Origin: Paraphaeosphaeria minitans
Taxonomy: Eukaryota; Ascomycota; Dothideomycetes; Pleosporales; Didymosphaeriaceae
Length of the DNA: 64,000 nt
Assembly (NCBI GenBank): GCA_015832175.1
Contig: WJXW01000008.1
Coordinates: 1,240,001-1,304,000, forward strand
Reading direction: 5' to 3'
Shown here: piece by piece, positions 1 to 9,804 of the stretch
Layout of the letters: each line of letters opens with the position of its first letter
Position numbering within the stretch: position 1 is the first letter of the stretch
Notes under the pieces: model-generated
Databases searched by the model: none
What the model was told of the DNA's origin: nothing
The model's input: only the letters and a program-made list of their open reading frames with translations
Position numbers and translations under genes: made by a program

Positions 1-374
1 GATAGTAGTTAGCTCCAGCGACTTTTTAGTGGCTTAAACTACAGGTCTTAGCAACAGAAAATCTCTGCACGACTCTTATGCGTTAACAGAATAACGCGCG
101 AACCGGGCTTATAACTGTAATAGTGAGCTAGAAGATACTGCTTAGGGTGATTAACTGTATTGTCACTAAACAGGAGAAGCCTGTTCAGAAGTGCGTCTAT
201 AGACTTTGGTTACATAGAACAGTAGTAAGCTGAGTGGGAAGCTCGTCTCAGTCACGTCCCTCGGAATCTAAACAGTCTTCAAGAATATCCTCCCTCTTCT
301 CGTCGATGCTACGTCGCTAATAGCTGCACCGGTGGCTATGACCTTCTCGCGACAGACATACTTCCCTAACGACT
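1..374. other. Non-coding stretch
   Basis: No convincing reading frame, RNA gene or repeat is seen. It lies downstream of the minus-strand aldo-keto reductase and probably contains its 3' UTR. Confidence 0.5.
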
Positions 375-1657
375 TTAGGCACTTTCCCCAAAGAGTGCTT
401 CTTGAGTGTCGTAGGTGTACTTCAGATCCATGTGCCAGTAATCCGGGGTGGTAGGCTTCGCAGCCAGCCATCCGTCGTCCAACGCGTTAACCACCTCCTT
501 AGGCAAAGGTCCCTTTTCAATCACGGCCAAGTTGTTTTGCAGCTGGGAAAGGCTGCTTGCGCCAATAATAAAGCCGCTGTTAGAAGTTAGCTTTGCGTAT
601 ACCACAATCACCACCTCCATGGAGGGTCACGTACTCGTTTCCACCGTCAGTCCGCATCTTCAGAGCGCTGTGGTGGATGAGCCATCGCATTGCCACCTCA
701 ATAAGCGTGAGGCCGTGAGCCGTGACTACGGGCTCGATGATGCTGAGTGCATCGAGGTAGCCGGTTTGAATATACTGTGTGTGGTAATATGTGTCCACAA
801 AGGAAGGTTGTGCGGGCGCTTCGGTTTTACCTGCTTTATACTTTCCGGTAAAGAGACCGCCGGCCAATCTGCATTCAAGTCAGCGTTGCGTCTGAGATGA
901 GAGGATGGCTGTGAACTTGCCCGTTGTAGATAACGATGTCCAGGCCGTATCGCCGACACGCAGGTATCAGCTCGTTCTCGATTCCTCGCGCTAAAATGTT
1001 AAATTAGACTTTCCAAAGCACGCTCTTGACTAGATTCGCTCACTGATAGCGTTGTAGCAGCCCTGGTAAATGGATGGTCGGACCCAACCCTTCTCACGAC
1101 AAATCATGACGATCTCGGCTACCTCGAAAGCGGCAAAGTTGCTCAACCCAAATTGCTTGAACTTGCCCTCCTTGTACAGCTCGTTGACGGTTTCAAGCGT
1201 CTTCTCGAAAGGCACGCTTCTATCCGGTGCATGCAAATAAAAGATATTAACACAGTCTGTCTCGAGTTGCTTCAGCGACTCCTCGAGAGCTTCCCGCAGA
1301 GCCTTGGGCTCATGTGCTCCAGGCGAGAAAGGGTAGAGCTTAGTCGCGATGCTGAGGTTGCGCTTCTTGTAACCGACTGCAGCTGTGAAGCCTTCTTGCG
1401 AGCCGTTCTGGTATGTGCGTGCGGTGTCGCCTTCATCGTAGCCTGCAGCCTGGAAGTGGTCGAGGAAGGTGCCGAATTCCTCAAGCGATGTCGTTTTGGC
1501 ACCCCATTCGACGTCCTGCCTAAATCAGCTGCGGATACGGCGTTCCCAAAAAGGCTAATCACCGGTCCAAAGGTCATGACTTTGTAGGTTAGCCAGACGC
1601 CTGTGTCTTTGAGGACCTGCACTTACGCCCCAAAATTATCCTGTTCTTGGTCGCCAT
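375..1657 (-). CDS. Aldo-keto reductase, aflatoxin-aldehyde reductase (AKR7) type, six exons
   Basis: NADPH-dependent aldo-keto reductase, expected to act in the cytosol on aldehydes or dicarbonyls. Exons read on the minus strand are 1657-1627, 1579-1563, 1515-1044, 990-921, 868-635 and 576-375; they join in frame to a 341-residue protein ending in TAA, close to the usual 320-360 for AKR7. The catalytic tetrad is complete in this model: D46 and Y51 (GDTARTY), K75 (ATK) and H111 (YLHAPD). The N terminus has the family's LMTFGP motif and the C terminus PDYWH. Exon 2 is only 17 nt and carries MTFGP. The intron at 920-869 starts with GC (GCAAGT) rather than GT; the other four are GT-AG. I chose the ATG at 1657 because it puts ILG-LMTFGP in register. 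Individual open frames look broken until the introns are removed, so it is easily mistaken for a pseudogene. The physiological substrate is unknown. Confidence 0.88.
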
Positions 1658-1842
1658 GTTGTGCTTGTTGATGCTGACTTCCAGTGGAGATGTAGCGGTC
1701 GGAATGGGTGTTGTGAAGTTCGTGAAGATGGTAAAGGTGTACGAAGCCAGATGATGCCAGAATAGCACAAAGCACACTGTGGAGCAACGCAAGAAAGAAA
1801 CTTGGGCGGGACAATTTGGACAGATCGCAGTATGTTGTGTTT

Positions 1843-2141
1843 GTGCTATTTACCTACCGAACGAAGCTTAGCTGCCATTGTTTTTGATTATTTAGCTCGA
1901 AATGCTAGGTAGGTATCGGAAACACCAACATGAGTATCTGTCATCTCCGATTCCTCTCTGTCCGTGATATCTATTAATAAATATAGTGTGCTATTCACCT
2001 ACCGAACGAAGCTTAGCGGTCATTGTTTTTGATTATTTAGCTAGAAATGCTAGGTAGGTATCGGACACAAGGCATCTTAGATTACCTATAAGCCGACATG
2101 AGTATTTGTCATCTCCGATTCCTCTCCGTCCGTGATATCTG
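1843..2141. repeat. Tandem direct duplication, unit about 145 bp
   Basis: Two diverged copies, about 1843-1973 and 1988-2141, share long blocks: GTGCTATT-CACCTACCGAACG, the stretch around TTTTTGATTATTTAGCT, GCTAGGTAGGTATCGGA, and TCATCTCCGATTCCTCTC followed by GTCCGTGATATCT. The second copy has about 20 extra bases after ATCGGACAC. The duplication lies between the start of the aldo-keto reductase and the start of the chromodomain gene, so it may duplicate promoter sequence. Confidence 0.85.
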
Positions 2142-2418
2142 TCGACAGACACAGCTGTCTCTTTACACAGTTCACGTTGTGGTCGTGTGAAGTTGTGCGG
2201 ATGATTCAAGCGAGGCACATAAGTACCTATCTATAGCTTATCCCCCGCTTACGTCCCGAGATACGTCCAACCGCCTACCCTACCAAGCAATAGATACCTA
2301 CGGTCTCGCTCTCGTGCTTGTTCATTTTTGTTTCTGTTTTCAACATTTTACCTTTCAAAACCTCACGTCACGTCTGTCGTATCCATCCACACAACTTGAG
2401 AGTGCCTCTTATCCAATC

Positions 2419-4315
2419 ATGTCGCCTCCGTCGGCCACCTTTGAACCCCACTCTTTCAGTACAATCCCTATGGCGCAGCCGCAACGCTCTTTCCGATTCT
2501 TATCTTACACGGGGCATCCAGAGCCGAAGCCAGGACCTCGACGTAGCCAGTTGAAAAAAGTCCCGCCCAGCGACAACGAATACCCCAATATCGACGAGTT
2601 TCTGGGGGAGGAGCCTGGTTCGAACAGTAAAGGGGGAATGGGGAGGATCTTGTACGCGTGGCGCGTGGTGTTGGCGTTGTCGATTCAACGTGCTCAGGTC
2701 GGTACCCCTACGCCGGCGTGATGTCGGTGTTTGCCCTGGCATAACAACTAACAGGCGCAGCCGAAAACGAAGCCAACTACGAGATTGGCGGCAGTAGAGG
2801 AGGAAGTGGTGATGTTAGTAGTGACGACACAAACGAGCGGGAGGACGTCTCAATGGCAACAACTCAAGAAGCAAGTCAGACGGCCCCTTTTAGTGGAAGC
2901 AGTGAAGGTAAGCGCTCCCAAGAGATTGTAACAATAGCATGCGTATGTAAATACTGATAATGGTTAGAAGATGTGATTATTATTAATGACAGTGATGATG
3001 ATTGTGAAGCTAAGGGAGATGATCAGAGTGGCATCACCTGTGAGCCAATTAGATCTGCTAGAGGAGGTCTCTTCATAATGTATGAGAGTCTGAATCAAGG
3101 ATCTAACACTAGGGGTAGCACTGTAGGTGAGTATCATATCTAAATCAGTAGAATGGCTCATCCAAACTCTTACTTACGTTCTATAGAGATTAAGTCCGAA
3201 AATAACGACCGCCAGACATACATACCGATCGACAGTGAAAATAATAGCGGAAACCGCTCAGTACGAGCAGGAATATGCTCCCGGGAGCAAGAGAGTCTGA
3301 GTGCAGTCATTCCAAAGCCACTCTCGGAAGAGTGCTATATAGGCCCACACGATATCATTAGCCCGAAATTAAATGACAACCGGGCACATGGGAGCGTCAG
3401 CGTTCCGCAACAAGGACTCGGATTCGCTCCGCAAGCTCGTGCTTTAAGCGAATCTCTCTATCTCACCAGCAGCGATGGCGAGGCGCAGGATGTCGTACCA
3501 CCCAGCAGCTCACCGTTCATCACAAAGGCCCAGCCTCAGAAGATTGAGAGGGCGGTCAATCAAAGTAAGCCTCTACCGTTTGCAAATACCGGTCCTGTCT
3601 GACAGTACCAAGGTGAATCCCTGGTGTTCGAAATCGCAAGCGGAGTCGGTAAAAGTGAAAGTGAGAGCGACAGCGACGACAAAGGTCATGCCCGGAAATT
3701 GAACGACACGCAACTGGTTCGAAAACGAAAACACGGTGCTTCGGTGCGTGCTATTGCCAACAAGCGGCACAGTCGTACATCGAGCAAAAAATCGAAGCCG
3801 AGACCTACCAAGGCCCCGCACCTCCAAAACAGCGAATTCGATACCTTCCCAACTATGTTCCTCAATTCAATTCGAAAAGACGGACATGCGCAAATGGCGA
3901 GGTGCAGCGTAGTGAAGACATTGGCGTTGAGGGTTGCAGTGACAAGACAAGAAATGATAAGAACGACGGCTGTCTCAACTCTGAGGAGTTGCAGGGCACA
4001 GATCAGCTGGTGCTCAACCGGGGAAGTGCAAGTGATAATACCGAATACGAAGTAGAACGGATCTTGGCAGTCCGTCTGCGCCGAAAAAATCTGAAGTATC
4101 AAGTCCAGTGGGTTGGATATGGGGCTGATCCGGAATGGTACAACGCATCTAACTTTAAAAACAGCCCACTCAAGCTCCGTGAGTTCCACGAGGCTAATCC
4201 CGCTGCGCCAGGTCCTCCGAGAAGGCTTCGTCATTGGGAGTGGTGTTACAAAGAAGACAGGGACGCAGGTGATTTCTCAGACGATGATAGGCCCTTGAAA
4301 TCTGAGCGTGAGTGA
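2419..4315 (+). CDS. Chromodomain protein, multi-exon
   Basis: Likely nuclear chromatin-associated protein. The C-terminal domain (about 4030-4250) is a chromodomain: EYEVERILAVR, then KYQVQWVGYG and PEWYNASNF, the usual hydrophobic core and aromatic-cage layout, followed by an acidic tail. Preceding exons encode an acidic, Ser-rich, low-complexity region and a basic patch (KRKHG to KRHSR, near 3730-3800) that may be a nuclear localisation signal. Exons that join cleanly are 2419-2701, 2755-2907, 2968-3126 and 3187-3564, then 3613 onward. Between about 3665 and 3900 two frames are open at once: the upstream exon reads in one and the chromodomain in another. I found no canonical intron of normal size that joins them, so there is either an unrecognised intron or a frameshift. 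No reverse transcriptase or integrase lies nearby, so it is not an LTR-element chromodomain. Confidence 0.72.
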
Positions 4316-4440
4316 CGTAGGGGTGTCAGGATGGACCGAGCAGCAACTTGAGCTTTCTGGTACAACAGAGTGTTGGCACTTTCAGTTTCCACACGTAACG
4401 TTAAATTTACATCGTAATTGAGCCAAATTATTCGAGCAGT

Positions 4441-4462
4441 CAACCCTAAACCCTAACCCTAT
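4441..4462. repeat. Interstitial telomere-like tract (about 3 x CCCTAA)
   Basis: The tract reads as CCCTAAA-CCCTAA-CCCT, three near-perfect units of the fungal telomere repeat (TTAGGG on the minus strand). It lies between the chromodomain gene and the DUF7587 gene. It is far too short to be a telomere; it could be a healed break, a subtelomeric scar or a telobox-type protein-binding site. Confidence 0.8.
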
Positions 4463-4540
4463 CATGGAGCACATTGAAGCCTCTTTCGAACCAAACTAAG
4501 CATTACTACTATTCGTACTTCCATTACTAGAAATAGCCTC

Positions 4541-6172
4541 TCAAGCTTTAGTCAAAGATCTCTCGTAGCATTTGCTGATGCATTTAAGAAGACGAGAGAA
4601 CCGTGCATGGGGAGATTTTTTGTAGGAATTGGTTGCTTCGGTAGCAACCCAGTATCGACGGACTTCGTCTGGCTTGTCTGCCCATTCTGGCCTCTGTGAG
4701 TGGGACGCGAGCTCAATCTCTAGATCTGTCGTTCGATACTCCTGTGACCATTTTTGACGCAGTTCATGTACTCGTTTAGTCCATTTCTGACTACCTTCGG
4801 CGTCCTCGAACTCGGGATACAGTTGAAAGAGTCCGGTCTGTATCAGATGGTCTAGAGAGACTACACAGGATCGATTCGTGTGGTTCACCACTCCTTGGGA
4901 AAGATACTCGCCGTTATAAAACCTTTCGTCTCTAATACGGAATTTGAAGAACTGTTGTGCTGGATCATCTCGCTCGGCAGTAGATTTGTAAGCTTCCAAT
5001 AACCAGGTATCTCGCGCAAACTGTCCAGGTGGAAATTCTCTAGTATCAACTGCGCATATCTTGATGACGGATGGGTGGCATTTGCGGCACTGGAGCCTCC
5101 AGACCGCGTATTGAACAGCGAAGAGTAGGGAGCTCGTCCAGGACATCAAGTTATCGGACTTCTCCCCGCCGAAACAATCTTTTGTCAAGTGCATATGTAT
5201 CAATTCTGCTGCGCTATCCTTCTCCAATGCCAGAAGATCGGTTCGGCTGCTTTCATGTGAACCACTAATGCTCGCTATAGAAGCTATGACGTTCTCGTCA
5301 TTCCTTCCCGAGCTAGCGTCGTCGAAAGTCCGAAAGAGGCACTGGGGGACAACATCGAAGCGCAAATACTGCTCATTGAAACTTGCTGGCGGGTAGAATA
5401 GTGTTGGTCCGTCAGGTGAATTGCTCAACACTCTGACCCAAAAGTCCATCCACTTCTGCCTGTCTTTCCTACGGACTTGATCTCTGCGTTCTGTTTGTGT
5501 TTGGAAAGCGGCGGCGTAATCTTCGTTCACGAACAGGCGGTTCTCATGCTCATAGTATTCTTCGCTTTCGAAGTCGGGGTCATACGGCCATTCCAACTGG
5601 GCTTCTTCAAGTGGATCAAAGTAGCCATCGGCGTGGAGACTTCCAAGGGGGCTATCGGCTTGCTTGTAGCATTCCTCAGCAACTCTCCACTCCATACTCT
5701 GATCACTGGTGTCATTGAGAACTTTCCAGATGATGTTCTTAATCTCTTCGTCGAAATGCGCGAAGAGTTTCTCTATTAAAAAGCTTCTCCCAGATACTCC
5801 GAGTGACTTGAGTTGTGCAATGATAGAGCATTCCGTCACTTCATTAAGCACCTCGATCGTGTCTTTTAGGTTTGTAGCGATGTTTGCAAGCCTCATGGCT
5901 CCCTCACGAAGCGAGCATACCTCCGTGATGGGTAGATTGGTAGAAGGAAAGGCGTCATCAGCTACGGATTTGATACATTGTGCTTGTAAGGTGATTTTAT
6001 TGGTTGGTTGGACAAGCATTTCGGTGGCGTGCTGAAGGGAGGCCAGAAAGTTGCGTATCGAGCGGAGGGGTTCCTGTCCGTGATCGCCAGGTGCATCCCC
6101 GATAATGCTTAGATCACGGACAGAATTCGCTATATTCTCGATGCCGGTCTCCATAGCGGCCTTTGAGTTCAA
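4541..6172 (-). CDS. DUF7587-type fungal protein, possible ADP-ribosyltransferase fold
   Basis: Single uninterrupted 543-residue frame starting MNSKAAMETG. Residues 1-170 are mostly helical in character with no recognised motif. The C-terminal half (about 278-455) resembles the fungal domain of unknown function DUF7587: LFRTFD at 279-284, NLMSWTSSLLFAVQYAVW around 341-358, ICAVDTREFPPGQFARDTW around 372-390, NGEYLSQG at 420-427 and LFQLYPEFED near 448-457. The spacing Arg281, Ser344-Trp-Thr-Ser with a following Ala-rich helix, and Glu422 matches the R-S-E arrangement of many ADP-ribosyltransferases; that is my inference, not a proven activity. No signal peptide or membrane segment is seen. 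It stands alone, convergent with the chromodomain gene. Confidence 0.8.
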   Translation of the reverse strand: MNSKAAMETGIENIANSVRDLSIIGDAPGDHGQEPLRSIRNFLASLQHATEMLVQPTNKITLQAQCIKSVADDAFPSTNLPITEVCSLREGAMRLANIATNLKDTIEVLNEVTECSIIAQLKSLGVSGRSFLIEKLFAHFDEEIKNIIWKVLNDTSDQSMEWRVAEECYKQADSPLGSLHADGYFDPLEEAQLEWPYDPDFESEEYYEHENRLFVNEDYAAAFQTQTERRDQVRRKDRQKWMDFWVRVLSNSPDGPTLFYPPASFNEQYLRFDVVPQCLFRTFDDASSGRNDENVIASIASISGSHESSRTDLLALEKDSAAELIHMHLTKDCFGGEKSDNLMSWTSSLLFAVQYAVWRLQCRKCHPSVIKICAVDTREFPPGQFARDTWLLEAYKSTAERDDPAQQFFKFRIRDERFYNGEYLSQGVVNHTNRSCVVSLDHLIQTGLFQLYPEFEDAEGSQKWTKRVHELRQKWSQEYRTTDLEIELASHSQRPEWADKPDEVRRYWVATEATNSYKKSPHARFSRLLKCISKCYERSLTKA

Positions 6173-7364
6173 AGATGTGCGGAATTTCCCTCATGGAGTT
6201 GAAGTTCGAGCGGGGTCGATTATGTCCGCACGTGAAGTGATTAGCCAAGCTTTATCATTGGCTCTCTGGCTGCGGCAGGGGTTTTAGCCCATTGTTCCGG
6301 CATGCAGAGCTGAGAGCTCAATAAATGCCGTAATCAAACAATGAACCGATCTTTGATGAGTCCTGTCTTCTAAGTCTTGCAGCAACGGTTGTCACACTAA
6401 TCATAAGGTGTAGCTATCAATTTTGTTTCTTCTCATTATTGCCATGGAGGCACATGAACTTGACAGAAGAGGCGGGTCGATGAAGAGTCCAATGGTCTCG
6501 TGTGATATTACTTGATGACCTTTGAAGCAGGAGTAACGTTGGAGACTTCGGCTTCAATTGCCGTGTGACAGAAGTGACGTCAAGCTCACTATCTTGTTGC
6601 AATTCTGCAGCCATGCGTCGAGGGATGTACGAATGAGGTCGTCCGATGGCTCCCCATACACCGTTTACCCTACGGCCAACGTTCAGCCATTCCTGTGTCG
6701 CGTCCGCTATCATCGCACTTCCAGCCGCTTGTCAAACCCGTTGCAATCAGTTGAGATGCTGCAGCACTGTCCGAATGGAACCTTAGGCAGCTAGTCTTAT
6801 GTAATCAGATGCATGCGATGAGCGATAGCCACTCCCGGCTGCCGTCCTAGATCATTTGCCACATCTGGTGCCTCTGGTACAGAGGTAGCTTGCTCGTGAA
6901 TTGCAGAAGGCCACATTGCTTGTTAAAGCTATTGTGTCGCCATGGCACCTCAGTCGCAGTGGGCTCCTGCGCCTGGGTCCTGGCTATTCAACTGGCGTTC
7001 ATGGCAATTGTTTGCAGCTGAAATATCGCATTAACTCCAAGAATTAGATACTGCTTTCTTGACGTGTTACGTATACACTGGCTGTTGAAGGCGGACAGTG
7101 TAACACAGCCTTATCGCTACATGCAATGACGTGGAATGCACTGCCCGTGCCGCTCGTCTGGATGGGATTCTATTGGTAGCCCTCTATTTATGGTTCAAGT
7201 ATCGTGGTGAATGCTGATTGGCCAAACATTGGCGGAGTAGTCCATGATGTTTCGGATATAAGGCGTACGGAATATCGGAAATTCCTGTAGTTGTTCACGA
7301 TCTGTTGTTATAGCGATTGTTCCCTAATTACAAACCCTCATCGAACTTTTAGATAGTCCTAATA
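6173..7364. other. Intergenic region with upstream elements of the BTB gene
   Basis: No supported gene in 1.2 kb. Toward its right end there is a CCAAT-type motif (GATTGGCCAA, about 7217-7226) and a TATA-like GGATATAAGG at about 7255-7264, some 100 bp before the BTB start codon. The rest shows nothing recognisable. Confidence 0.45.
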
Positions 7365-8952
7365 ATGGCGAAGAAAAAGAACAAGAATGTAAGTCATCCA
7401 GCAGAGGCGATAGCGTCCGAATGATCTCTAAGGTTGTCAACGCTAAAAAGATCTACTTAAAGTTGGGCCGCACCGTAGAGGGGGACGAAGCTATCGAACT
7501 GGTTGCACCTACAGTCAATCCTGAATCTTTGAGAGCAGAACCCGAAGCTACGGCAATTCCAAAGTCTCAAGCGGAACAGACCCCTCTGTCGTAAGCCAAT
7601 CCCATGTGTTGGACAGGGCTTGACTGACCCGTGCTAGTTGCCAATCATTCAGTCCCTACGCCAGCGAACCCGTCACAATCAATGTCGGCCCAGCGCCTAT
7701 TACCTACTACGTTCCATGGCATCTTCTCGAATCCACAAATTGGTCCACAGTTCCTGCTGGCGGGGAGATCAGCTTGCCTACGATAAATGCGGATACAGGA
7801 CATACGCTTGTTCATTACCTTTACACAGGTGCTTATCAGACGCTTAAGTCAAGGACCAGTGGCATTGCACAAAACCCGCAGCTCGCTTTAAAGCAAGCGC
7901 TTTTGATATATAGAGTGTCGGCAACCCATATGCTGGATGGACTGGAGCAATTGGCAAAGCAAGAGATCGAACAGCATAGCGCTTCTATGGATCTGAAGAC
8001 AATGCTCGATATCATTAGGAGCGAATTACCGAAGAAGACCGAGCCCAGTGACTGGATCCAAGCATACCTGAAAGACAAGACCCAACTGGCCTTCGAGAAG
8101 GACCACACCGTGTTCGCAGACGATGCCTTCTGTGCAAGTCTGTGTAAAAAAAGCAAGCTGAACGATTATATCGTGCGCCACGTGGTTAAGCTTTTGAGTG
8201 AGAAGTTGACTCAAACGCTGACGGGGCCAGGAAACATTGCCAAGGAACTGAATGGATTTCCACGTCCGCTGCCAGTACTAGAGGAGACTGTTGCTGACAA
8301 AGACCCGTTTGCTGGCTTAAGCAAGAAACAGAAAAAGAAGCTGGAAAAGAAGATGAGGCAGGAGGAGGAGGAGAGAGCACAACTTGAAAAAGAAGAAGCA
8401 AAAGCGGCTGCGCTTGCCCAGTATGGTTATGTCGGTGATAACACACCCCTATCCCCTAATGTGGGTGAGAAGCCAGCTCCTGTTGAAAAGCCCGAGACTA
8501 GCTGGGAAGCTTCAGCTCTTGCTTCAGAGCCTGAGACTACCGCGTCGGAACATGGGCCTTGCTATAAGGACTCCATTGTTGCCGTTGTTTCTGAGCCGCC
8601 GATACCGGAGCCTATCAACCAAGAAGAGAAAGAGGCTCCCTGTGAGGAACCGGCCCCTACCTCCAATGCCCATTGGGGAGACTCAGCTCTTCCTGCCGAA
8701 TCTGATTCTTCTTGGGAGCATGCGGTGCTAGTGCCCGTTGATGAAGCTGACGCTATATACGATGACTCGATCCCTGTTGCTGAGTCTACATACGATGACT
8801 CGATTCCTGTTGCTGAGTCTACATACGATGACTCGATTCCTGTTGCTGAGTCTACATACGATCACTCGAATCCTGTTGAACCTGAATCCCTTTACGAGAT
8901 TCCAGAACTTAAACCTGTAAGCGACTATCCTCGGGAAGCTGTCTCCCTCTAA
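7365..8952 (+). CDS. BTB/POZ-domain protein with Lys/Glu-rich and tandem-repeat C terminus
   Basis: Exons 7365-7388, 7433-7590 and 7638-8952 join in frame to 498 residues. The first exon gives MAKKKNKN only; introns are 44 and 47 nt. The central region resembles fungal BTB domains: VTINVG, then YYVPWHLL, then LVHYLYTGAYQTL with a helical tail rich in Leu and Ala. BTB proteins often serve as dimerising adaptors, for example for cullin-3 ligases, but no partner domain is present. After the BTB region a coiled, highly charged segment (KKQKKKLEKKMRQEEEE) leads into an acidic, Pro/Ser-rich tail. The tail contains the unit TYDDSIPVAES repeated three times plus a degenerate fourth. Start choice rests on the in-frame splice to the Lys-rich first exon. 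Confidence 0.8.
8758..8880 (+). repeat. In-frame 33-nt coding minisatellite
   Basis: Units at 8758-8790, 8791-8823 and 8824-8856 are almost identical (one or two base differences), with a degraded partial fourth at 8857-8880. Each encodes YDDSIPVAEST inside the BTB protein tail. The unit is a multiple of three, so copy-number change would not break the frame. Confidence 0.9.
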
Positions 8953-9069
8953 TTCTCTATACAAGTTCGAAGGGCCCAAGCCCGGCGTGACGAGCTCGCT
9001 GTGTCCTAAGCGGTCTATTCACATATTTGAGGGTGACTTGTGGAAGAAGTGCGACATGTGTCGCACAAT

Positions 9070-9462
9070 GCTTCAAGAAATCACAAGCCAGATAGGAACT
9101 AAAACGGACTGTTAGCGGCGGCAAGGAGGCGGTATAGTATTGTCATCTCACGCTTCTCAGGTCCGACAAATCTGGTCCACCGTGTCTCCCAAATGATTCC
9201 ACGTCTTTGAAACTGCTCGGGTCGTGGCTGCGGAGAGCTTCGACTCTCTTCCGTTCGCTCGTAACGGCTTATGCTCCAGACGATGCGCGCTTGGAGATGC
9301 TTGGATGTTTCTCCTGTCGAGTTCTTTCAAAGGTAGATAGGTTGTCCCAAAACGCCGATGGAGGTTCGCGAGAAGGGCTGGTTTTCCTTCTCTAAGTCGA
9401 AAGTAATGCTTCGCTTTATTGGTCTGTGCACTGCTCCGAACGAGCACGCTTGCGTGGGGTGT
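9070..9462 (-). pseudogene. Decayed copy of the DUF7924 gene exon 1
   Basis: The minus strand matches the first exon and first intron of the gene at 36997-38719. Shared blocks include CGCAAGCGTGCTCGTTCGGA at the left end, CTCGACAGGAGAAA in the middle, and GTCGGACCTGAGAAG followed by CGTGAGATGACAA and CTATACCG at the end. These correspond to 37121-37480. Indels break the reading frame (GTTYLPLKELDRRN against TKRALRELDRRN). The catalytic-type domain encoded by exon 2 is absent, so this is a 5' fragment only. The rest of the interval to 9804 shows nothing else. Confidence 0.82.
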
Positions 9463-9804
9463 TCATAGTCCAATGTGCGCTTACGGCCTTTCGTCCACCT
9501 CCGGGGAAAGGTGCAGATTCATACATGACCGACATGCGGGGCTCGGGTTATCCTAACTGCTGGGTTCAATAAGAGCATTAGTTATTGAACTTTTATTCCC
9601 CGATAAGGTCCACAAGCTCCTTGACATCAGCAGACCTTAGTTACTTCTACTTGCGACCAGTAACAGTTTGCAACGTGTTTGTGTGACAGCGGCTTATCCT
9701 ACAGCCCCTTGCACATGCTCAAGAGAAGCTATTTCCCGAGTGTCTTTGCGTGGCTTTGTACACTACGTTTTCTTCACGATAGTTCATACTCCGTTGTGCA
9801 AATT

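Noticed and set aside
375..1657. Aldo-keto reductase as a pseudogene
   Set aside because: All apparent frame breaks are resolved by five introns that join to a full-length protein with the catalytic tetrad.
3686..4234. 182-codon minus-strand frame
   Set aside because: Antisense to the chromodomain gene, which has clear domain evidence; the frame is a shadow.
2419..4315. Chromodomain as part of an LTR retrotransposon integrase
   Set aside because: No reverse transcriptase, integrase or long terminal repeats nearby, and host-like exon structure.
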